Assembly (NCBI GenBank): GCA_902728285.1
Contig: CACVBU010000545.1
Span: 124,001-188,000, forward strand
Direction: 5' to 3'
DNA from: Clytia hemisphaerica
Lineage: Eukaryota; Cnidaria; Hydrozoa; Leptothecata; Clytiidae
DNA length: 64,000 nucleotides
The translations under genes were made by a program, and so were the position numbers. The notes beneath the pieces are model-generated. The model saw nothing but the letters and a program-made list of their open reading frames with translations, made no database searches and was not told the DNA's origin. Shown here one piece after another: positions 54,951 through 64,000 of the stretch (the stretch's first letter is position 1; each line of letters opens with the position of its first letter).

Positions 54951-56092
54951 TGTTCGTTGTAAGTTTGCTTACATATGACTAGATTTTGCTTGTCTGCATT
55001 TAAACAAAAACCAGTTGAAAGCAAACTAAACAGGGTACAATGCAATGGGCCTACGTATTGCAAAGGTGTCTAGTACCAGGTCTGTAACAACCAAAAGCCA
55101 TTTATCTGCTGATTCAGCATTTCATTGTTGTGTTGAAAAATTTGCCGTTTCTGGCAATAGTCGCGAAAAAGAGCAATTTTGAAAAAAAAATTTGAAACAG
55201 ATTCAATATCAACCTTTGCTAGTCACCATACTATTTTGACGTCATAAATTATCAGCGAAAACATTAAATAATGACTCTAAAGAAATAGCGGTATAATGGT
55301 CAACCTGATAAGTAGAACTATGTCCACCTGTTTAAATTATTTTGTGCCTAGAGTTATACATGCAATCATAATGTTTCAAATTTTGAGAGTATCAATAGCC
55401 TAAATTATTGTGTATGTATTTTTTACCTTGGCACGCAAACACTTGTATATAACAAAATCAATAATAAAAATAGAAATTGAGCGCTAAGAATTCTAGTACA
55501 GACAAAAGCAAGATCTTGAATAGTAAAACAGGTTTGCCATAAATGCCTCTTTCAAGTTTTCTTCCTTTTAATTTACTTTTAGTTGATAACTAAATATAGA
55601 AGCAATAAAATATGGAAAGCAATACAACAACAATGACAGGTAACAATAAGTTTTAAGGATAAGTCATAGTTGTAGTGGAAATCTCCTTGAACCGTGATTA
55701 AACATCACGCCTAACTCTCTGGCTACAATTATGTCCCTGCAAGCAATTTGAAGCAAATTGAAAGTAGGCTGAAAAAGTCTGAACTTTCTGTTAATCTGGA
55801 CCATCCAGACCAGTCCTGGTCGGTCGACTTGGGCCAAATCAGATTTTTCCTGGCTGAATTTGACTGTTCTTTGCCGATCTAGGCTAATCTCAGCTAAACT
55901 CTTTTTAATAATTTTCTCTAAACAAAGGCCAACCTAGACTGGTTAGAATTGCCCTAATTTGGGCCAAGTTTGATCTGAAAACAATCATGCAAATCTTTTT
56001 TAGGAAGATGGTATGTTTTTGTTTACGATTTCAGCTTTTGAATGCTTTTCTATAACATTTGAATCAACTCCTTACTAAAAGCTTGCATTAGC
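54951..56092. other. Upstream region of PIP5K1
   Basis: AT-rich, no gene seen. Any untranslated leader exons of PIP5K1 would lie here but cannot be placed. A stretch at 55790-55980 has repeated CCAGAC/CTGGTC and GGGCCAA-like motifs of unclear nature. Confidence 0.4.
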
Positions 56093-59000
56093 ATGGATGA
56101 TGAAAATAATATTAATTTCCTGTTAGATTCTGTAAAGAAGGAGGAGCCAGACGGGAACGTTCCTGTAAAAGAACAGATCAAAGAAGATAAAAACGATAAT
56201 AATAAAGAAGCTGTTGTCACCAAACCTCATGTGAGCATACATTACAGTTATTGAAACTGATTGAAATGCGAGACAAAAAAGAGACTAGTTAACAATTTTC
56301 AAATACTTTAATCTATTATGCCTAAAGACATCTGATGATCGTAACTAAAGTCATTAATGTAATTTCCCAAATATGATTTTTAGTGTATTTTAAAAGATGT
56401 TTCGCAGTCGTTTGCTGTTGTACTACTGTATTAAAGGCTTTTAAATCTTCTTTTTTAGGCTGAAACTTTCCCACGAACAGAACATAAATCACAAATCACA
56501 CGCGAACCGTCTGTAAAATCAAAGACTGCTGTCAAACAAGGACATTTGAGAATTAAAGAAGATGGACAGAAAGTTTACAAAAAGGTAAGGAACTCACGAC
56601 TTTGGATCCAAACTCTCTTTTCTATACCCTTCAGGAAAGCCTTTGTTTAGAAACTAGCTTTCTTAATCATTTTATATGTCTGATAGGGAGTAGAGGATAA
56701 AATTGAGAAAACTAATTAACAAACAATGTTATTCACTTTTAATTTATGTTAATTTTTTTTGAATTTGTAGACTACCAGTCAAGCCATTATGTCGGCTACA
56801 CAGTTGGGTATTGGATTCTCCGTAAGTACAATTTTAACCTCTCAAAATTTTTTATAAAGACTTTTATCAAGGAATATTCACACCAACGCCATTAGAAATA
56901 TTAATTTTTCAAGTAGATGTATTTGAGCACTTTAAAAAGCATTGCCAGACTTTAGTGCATAATCCAGGGGTTCCAGATTCAAAAAATCGCCCTGTCCAAT
57001 GTTCAGTTTTGTTCATAAATAGCTAATGGTTTGCTGACCAAAGACCAAGTGAAATTAATTTAAATCTTATCTAAAAGTCCTCTAGAGCACTATCCACCAC
57101 TTGCGATTACTTGGAAAATATGAACATAAAGGAAGTTTATTACAAGATTTTGATTACATTTAAGGTTGGTCGACTTAGTGCAAAACCCGAAAGAGATGTG
57201 TTGATGCAAGATTTTTACTTTGTTGAAAAAGTTTGGTTTCCCAGGTTAGTATTGTGTGACTTTGCTTGGAAAGTACCAATACTTCTTCACATTTAGCTTG
57301 ATCCCACCAAAGGTTTGTAAAATAATAGTTGAATAAAACAGATTACTTCTCAAGATACTTTCTACGATTTAAATTTCTCTGTAAGTGTAATTAAAACATT
57401 TTATAATTTCTTTTTTTTTCAGTGACGGTTCGAGGGAAACACCATCTCATAAATTCGACAACTTCAGGTTTAAATGCTATGCACCAGCAGCCTTCAGGTA
57501 CTCCTTTGTTTATTTAAAGTTTTAAACCACTTCACTTTGAAACAGATTAGCATAACTCTGTTTGAAAAGACTTTAAATCTTTTTTTGATTTAGTGGGAGT
57601 GATATACCTTTAACCAAGCCTTATCTCACTCAAAAGTTACTTTAGTAACATTTATTGACTCCTGTAAGTGACTCAATCTTCAATATCTGCATATTTTTTC
57701 AATGCTCTTTTGTTTGCCTCTTCAGATACTTCAGAGATCTTTTCGGAATTGAACCAAGTGATTTCCTGGTAAATATTTTGATTATGACCCAATATATATT
57801 TGTAAAAAAGGAAGTTTTGAAAAACGACAAAAATGTTATGCCTTAAAATTTTAAGCAAGTCAAAGTAATAAGTACAGCCCCTGTATAGTATTGTATTAAT
57901 GCTGTTCGAGTGTCAAAGTATACGACATAGCTCAGTGCAAAGTCGCATAGTCTATCAGTGATGTGACTTATGCTCCCCTCAGGGGTAGGTTCATCTTTAA
58001 AGCTATCAGACGGCCCATCCTTTATGGATGACAAAGGTAAAGAGATGTTGATTCTTTGATTCTCAACCTTTCATTAGATATCACTTGCCAATGAGCCGAT
58101 CAAAGAGATTGGCAACCCTGGTGCCAGTGGTTCATTGTTCTTTGTGTCTAACGATGATATGTTTATTGTGAAAACTGTTCAACACAAAGAAGCCACTTTC
58201 TTACAACAACTATTACCAGGATATTATATGGTAAGAGTTGTCCTGATCATTTTAGATGATTTTTCACTGCGCAAAAGTTTCATGTACTTGTAATATAATA
58301 GGAATACATGCCTATCAATTCTGAAAATGCAACGGAAATTTTCTTCTCGGCAGCAGTATCTAGAACACAAGTTTGGGAGTGCTCTTGGTAAAATGTAAGA
58401 TACCCTTTCATTGAAGCAATAAAGTAACGACAATATAGTAAGCTTTTGATAGCTAGAAATAGCCGCTAAGGGTTGAAAGGTGTATTGCACTGTAATTCAA
58501 GTGTAGCCATACATTAAAATATCTCATTTTTTGTAAAGAATCAAAAAGTTCTACTAAATGACTCACAAAAAAAGTATAAGGGTTTGATTACTAAAGCTGT
58601 GTCCGCAATTGTGTGAAATGAATTATTAATCATTTTCCAGAACCTACATCAAAACCCAAGGACACTGCTACCAAAGTTTTTTGGTTTGTATTGTTACCAG
58701 GTTAGTGTGAATCGAAATGTGTTTTTATTTGATTTAATTTCTTGACATTCCTTTTGGAAAAACTTTCGTTCTTTGGTGAAGAAAGATTCGATTATAGAAA
58801 GTGATTCAAAACATTTTTCAGCTGAGGGGACCAATATACATTTAGCACGAATTACAGAAAGATTCAAGTTCGAATTAGAGTTTTGACTGTACCTTGTTCT
58901 GGTATAAAAGACTGTATAATACTTATGCTTTCTAAATTGCGATTCCGTTCTATTACAGGCTGGTACTTCAAACATTCGTTTAACAGTCATGAACAATTTA

Positions 59001-62000
59001 CTTCCCTCCAAATACAAATGTCATGTTAAATTCGATTTAAAAGTAAGAATTCATATTGTTCGATCCTCATTCCTTTTCTATCCTTCCTGTCAGGAAATAT
59101 AAACGTATATCCCTTTGATTGCGCATTAGAATTAATTAAACATAAAATATAAACACATGAACCTAAACCACACTTAAGCTTTTGCTAAGCTTTTACACAC
59201 TCTCGCAAGACATTCACCCCCTCTGCCTTAGTCCCATTATTGATCAAATTAAAAATTTTCAGGTAACCAAAGAGGTAACATTTTGCCACCCATCTCTCAC
59301 ACCATTATCAGTCTCTTTCACATTACTTTTTTCAGGGGTCAACATATAAACGTAAAGCAAGTAAAAGTGAACGTTCAAAATCGAGTCCAACTTTAAAAGA
59401 TTTGGATTTCTCGCAAATCTATCCGAACGGTATCACGCTCGATCACGAAACGTATGATGCCGTCATCAAAACCATTAGTAGGGATGTTAGGGTAATGTTC
59501 TTAAGCCATTCTCTACGTTAGCGGCAGGTCCAAAGTTGCTTGCATCTATCTAGCATTGTCTTCTCTGTTACTCTTGATTGTTGGCAAATCTTCCAACACA
59601 AATATCACTAGTCATTTTATTAACACGAATTGAAAAATTTCGTGTTAATGAAAACCCCCTTAATTAAAACCAGCCGCTGTTTCCTTGAAAAAGCAGAAAA
59701 ATTCGTGTTAATTTCAGATCGTCCAAATTTCAAGGCCGTTGAATACTTGCCTAGTAATATTCGTTTAATATCCGTTCTTGCCACACACTTTGGTAGTAGC
59801 AATTTTCTAAGAATTGGAGGCTAAATTTGAGACATACCTAAGACAAACTAAGAACAATCCCACCTACCTAAAATTTCGGAAATTGAAAATAAAATTCTGG
59901 TTTGAAGCTCTTTTTAAAAGTCAAAAAGTAAATTATAAGTTAGCATATTTGAGAACATTTAAGTCTGAAAATGACGAAAAATTGAGAGAGAAATTAATCT
60001 TTGACCCTTCTTTTCCTTTTGCAGGTTTTAGAAAGTTTCAGCATCATGGATTACAGCTTTTTGCTGGGTATACATAATATCGAGCAAAGTGTTCGTGATA
60101 GAGTAAGTAATGCAATTTTTGGACCTACCCCGGTGGGGTGGAGGTCCTATAAATTAACCTGTGTTAGTCCGTCCGTCCGTTCGTTCGTCTGTTACCAACT
60201 TTTCTCAGGATTGAACGGCTAAAAAACGGGTTTTTTGGACTTTGTGAAAAATTGGATCATTAATTTTTTCTGATTTTTTGCATGAAAGTAGGCTAAAATC
60301 ATTGGTAAAAGATGGCTCAAGCAGATTTTTGCAAAAAACTTTTGTTGGCTCAAAAAACGCATGTTTATCTATAAGAATCACTATTAATAAGCATACATCA
60401 ATGTTCTTAGTCAAATTACTCAATTTTTTTATGAGATAGATGCTTTTTTTGCTCACGAGGGCTTACTTTTGAAGAATATGTGTGTTTAGACATGAAATTT
60501 TGGTTGCTTGGCGTGTTTTTATAGAAAAACTAACCAAATTCGATATTTTTTTATAAGCACATTATCAATTACTTAGGTATTAGCTTTTCTCGAGATTGGT
60601 TCTTTCATTATTTATGATTTTTTGCACAAAGATGCATAACTATAAACCCTCGAATGTGACGGAGCCCGATTTTCGAAAGAAAATGTTTTTGGGCAAATTT
60701 GGGCCAAAAACGGTTAAAAAAACGGGTTTTTTGGACTTTGTGAAAAATTGGATCATTAATTTTTTCAGATTTTTTGCATGAAAATAGGTAAAAGATGGCT
60801 CAAGCAGATTTTTGCAAAAAAAATTTGTTGGGTCAAAAAACGCATGTTTATCTATAAAAATCACTATTAATAAGCATACATCAATGTTCTTAGTCAAATT
60901 ACTCAATTCTTTGATGAGATAGATGTTTTTTGCTCACGAAGTCTTGAATATGAAAGAATATTTCACGATCATAAAATTTTGGTTTCTAAACGTTTTTTTT
61001 ATAAGAAACAAACGACTAATTTTAATAGATCGTCACTATTTGTGTTCTGAATGATTTTTTAATGGTCATGCTCACGTATAATCAATTATATGTGTTAAAT
61101 TCATAACCAGGTAGGTCCATAAAAGTATCACTTGTTTCATTTTGTTTGTACAAATTAGTCAGCTTCTGACCATCAAACTGCGTTTCGCAGCTTTGTTTCG
61201 GTCAAGAGTCACCTCTACGCTTCGAAAGAATTGGTTCTTCTGATGGTTTTAACCTATTTTTGTTCAAGTAGTATTTAGTCTCGCATGCCGATATTTTTGT
61301 CCAGGGCTTGAATCTACCGAACCTCGCAATCATGTTAAACCTAGATCCTAAACACCTTAGCTATAGTTCCCATGTTTTATCAAAAATAATACATGTTTTT
61401 CTTTTTATTTGGATTGAATAATTGTTTGTTTTTCCTTGTGAATTCTTTTCAGAAAATGAGCAGTCCACAAACACACCGAAATCCAGGTTTGTGCTCAATC
61501 GATGTGCAAATTTCACAATCCATCAATGATGTAAAAAACCTTTGCAGAATGTCCTGTACTCCCCCCCCCCCTCAGTTTATTGATCCAATGTGGCTGAAGT
61601 TTTTCTATTTTTAAACAGGTTACTGCATTGAACATATAGTTGCATTGCCATCAACAACCAACTAGTTCATGTTTCGTGCAGTTTCATGTTACATGTTGAT
61701 CAAGAAAATTCGGAAATTTCGATCGAAATATCGAGAAAGATGTTCTTATAAACATATTGCAATATACTTACTTTGACTGTTTTTCTTTTAATTTCATCGT
61801 AGAAAGGGAAGCACGAAAGAACGAATTCAGTGCAAAATTAGAAGCTATTCAATTGAGTAATGAAAACGAAGAAGAAGTCAGACCGTAAGTCCATTCATGC
61901 AAATCTAACCTTTCTTTATACGATGGATGTGCCAAGGTCGTTTTCGTATCGTGTATAAAATTCTCGTCCGAGAGTTCCCCGTCTTTGTGTTTTTGAGCTT

Positions 62001-63509
62001 TAGAAACTTGATTCTTGATTAGTAAGTTTTATATGAGAGATCTTTCAATTTCATTAAATTTCAATTAAAAATTTGAATGGATAGAGGTTAATACAATCAA
62101 TGGATTTCAGAAGCTTTTTAAGAAAATCGAAAATTGAGGTAACTCTCGGACGGAAATTTTATACATGATACGCATCCCCTATACCAAAATCAATTGTGCG
62201 GGATGTGCGCTGCCTAAGGTCTTTCTGAATTGATGGTTGTAAGAATTGCCAGTATGAAAATTAAGTAGCTAATTATTATAATTGTGTAGTATACCATCAT
62301 ATTATCGCAAGCCCTTGAAGAAGATTGTACAGGGAAACTCTGAGAATTTCTTTTCAAGTTGTTGATAACTCCGCGAAACATAAGAGCTTGTTTTAAGGGT
62401 CTTTCTTCAGTATCTGATTTACCTGGTTTTCAGGAAAACCTTAAATTGTTGAGATTCGAAATGGAAATAGTTTTTAAGATTTTTCATATTTGCACAATCA
62501 TTTATTATATTTCTCAGGGACAAATTGCATAATTATAGGGTAATATTTAAGGGAAAAGAAGCTTTTTTTAACTCAAGGAAGCTCGCACCATTATTAATCG
62601 GTTTGCACTACATGTGGGTCCAATGTTAAGGTCCAATGTTAAGGTGCAATGTTTACAGGTAGGTTAATTGTTAATTTGTTATAAACATAAACATTTCAGA
62701 GCTGGTGTTATTCCTGCCAAGAACGACAAGGGAGAACGTTTATATCTTTTCATTGGTATCATCGATATTCTACAAAGTTATAGGTGAGCTAAACAACAAA
62801 ACCAAAGGTGGTGTCAAAAATTTAGTAGTAATACCGCTAACCTTTATACCCTGGACTAAGTTTCTCAATCCCGGCAAAGCAAAATCTTTGATCGGAGTTT
62901 TTTGAAAAGTTACTTTCCCTCAAATAATTTTGATGATGTAGTGCCGTGAGACGTTAATTTTTAACATTGCAATGGATTCTTCTCGGGTACCAATTCAAAA
63001 AAAACTCCAATCAAAGATGGCGGAAATAGCTTGGGGAGCTTGCATTACAAAGTTGACTCATTGAAGCTTCCAATTTCTGTCAATCTTCTTTTGTATACTG
63101 GTTGATCATACTGATGCTGCTAACATTCATAAATCTAAGAACGACTGGATTGATACACGTTTTTTATAAGAACAGACTATATAAGAACATAAGGCTTCGA
63201 GGGCCGAAATGTTAAGAACAAGATAAGAACATTTTAAGGCTTTGCCGACTCTAAAACAGCCGGGTTTTTAATAAAATGGGCAAAATTGCTCAAAAAATTG
63301 AACAAGATAAGAATATGTTAAAAAGAACATTTTTAGGCTTAAGACTCAAAAAGTTAAGAACATCCGAAGGCTTCAAAAAATTTGGATGCTCTTATAAAAA
63401 AAACGTGTATATAAATGGTGGATTTTAATCATTTTACATTTGTTTTTGTTGTTTCTTTAGACTAGCCAAGAAAATGGAACATGGTTTCAAATCGATGCTA
63501 ACGGATGGG
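56093..63509 (+). CDS. PIP5K1: Phosphatidylinositol-4-phosphate 5-kinase type I, first 15 coding exons (3' end beyond window)
   Basis: Phosphorylates PI4P to PI(4,5)P2, mainly at the plasma membrane. The 431 residues present start at an ATG with A at -3 and G at +4. An acidic/Lys-rich N-terminus precedes the kinase fold: SKPERDVL-like [14 protein letters not shown], the glycine-rich loop GASGS (186-190), ATP-contacting Lys203 in [24 protein letters not shown], which marks type I enzymes, DLKGST (268-273), [10 protein letters not shown] (330-339) and IID (407-409). Exons: 56093-56230, 56459-56584, 56771-56821, 57165-57244, 57423-57497, 57726-57768, 58078-58230, 58641-58700, 58959-59042, 59336-59491, 60025-60102, 61453-61486, 61803-61884, 62700-62783, 63461-63509. 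All frames join. The activation loop and C-terminus should lie past 64000. No damage seen. Confidence 0.95.
60118..61118. mobile_element. GGACCTACC TIR element in PIP5K1 intron 11
   Basis: Left end GGACCTACC and right end GGTAGGTCC are inverted. A GTCCGTCCGTTCGTTCG microsatellite lies near the left end. Two tandem copies of a roughly 496-bp unit begin at TTTTTTGGACTTTGTGAAAA (60231 and 60727). Short ORFs on both strands repeat between the units and are not genes. Confidence 0.65.
61943..62175. mobile_element. TIR element (CGTATCRTGTATAAAATT) in PIP5K1 intron 13
   Basis: The arms CGTATCGTGTATAAAATTCT and, inverted at the right, ATTTTATACATGATACGC both continue into CGTCCGAGAGTT. About 35 bp of inverted similarity. 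No ORF. Confidence 0.7.
62848..63040. mobile_element. CCCTGGACYAAG MITE, copy 2, PIP5K1 intron 14
   Basis: Matches 13770-14032 through most of its length (AAGTTTCTCAATCCC, TTTGATGATGTAG, AGACGTTAATTTTT, GGGTACCAATTCAAA). Shorter than copy 1 because of an inner deletion. The right terminus is eroded. Confidence 0.75.
63154..63409. mobile_element. TACACGTTTTTTATAAGA TIR element, PIP5K1 intron 14
   Basis: Left TACACGTTTTTTATAAGA and right TCTTATAAAAAAAACGTGTA are inverted. The inside repeats AAGAACA...AAGGCTT motifs. It ends 51 bp upstream of exon 15. Confidence 0.7.
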
Positions 63510-64000
63510 GTATAGTTTTTTTTCTTTAAATATCTGACACGTGACAAAAATCTCATTACACGTGACCATGGCGTTCTAATCTCAAGGCCTGGCAGACTTG
63601 AATTTAGAACGTTGTACACGTGAACCAGCGATCTACCATTTTTACCACAAACCGCACTAACACGTTAGCTACCTCTTAGACATAAGGATTAGCGGTCGTA
63701 CACACTAAGACTCTAAAGTAATTTCCCATCGGGGTGACAGGGTCCTCGATATGGTGACATACCCAGTTGGGCTCAACAATGAGAGCCAACAATGGTGTAC
63801 AAAATTCGTTAACTAGGCGAAAATAAGAAAATGTAGTGTTTCCAGAATGCGGGTGAAGAAAAAAAGCTCTCGTGCGGCCGGCCGGAAAATTTTTTTTGAT
63901 AACTTAAAATCATTGAAGTAGAACTTTAAAGATATCTTTTACGTACAAACGGTATGAAGTAAGCCCTGTGAGTACTAATGTAACAACTACTAACGAACAA
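63510..64000. other. Start of PIP5K1 intron 15
   Basis: Begins with a GTATAG donor after exon 15. No further PIP5K1 exon is recognisable before the window ends. A short inverted pair CACGTGA / TACACGTGA occurs near 63540-63620. Confidence 0.5.

Noticed and set aside
56093-63509. Type II PIP kinase (PIP4K)
   Set aside because: The [19 protein letters not shown] stretch and the [14 protein letters not shown] segment match type I PIP5K rather than PIP4K.

Overview
This window is nuclear DNA from an invertebrate animal. It is AT-rich, its two conserved genes are cut into many short GT-AG exons, and the spacers and introns are full of small inverted-repeat transposons. The 45-exon aquarius gene argues for an intron-rich lineage (cnidarian, lophotrochozoan or similar) rather than an insect or nematode. 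The exact lineage cannot be read from the sequence. There are no bacterial-style operons, tRNAs, rRNAs or CRISPR arrays that I can support.

Layout. 1-9062: gene-free and packed with nested transposons, several with clean target-site duplications (TSDs). 9063-41634 (+): a complete aquarius (AQR) gene, the spliceosomal intron-binding RNA helicase, 1435 residues. Its introns hold about a dozen transposons. One is a 3.6-kb foldback element with a 10-bp TSD. Another intron holds an antisense ORF of unknown function with a cluster of CRE-like sites upstream. 42568-51253: a block bounded by a direct repeat. It contains an intronless minus-strand gene for a HEPN/NB-ARC/helical-repeat protein (NLR-like, 44433-47207), decayed non-LTR retrotransposon pieces and more palindromic elements. 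51254-56092: intergenic, with two palindromic elements and an inverted copy of the composite repeat near 5.5-7 kb. 56093-63509 (+): the first 15 coding exons of a type I phosphatidylinositol-4-phosphate 5-kinase. The rest lies beyond the window.

The genes are not an obvious functional unit. AQR is a nuclear splicing factor, PIP5K makes PI(4,5)P2 at membranes, and the HEPN/NB-ARC protein looks like an innate-immune or stress sensor. The most noteworthy items are the HEPN/NB-ARC gene between direct repeats, the antisense ORF nested in AQR, the foldback element that encloses retrotransposon fragments, and several short transposon families whose boundaries can be fixed to the base.
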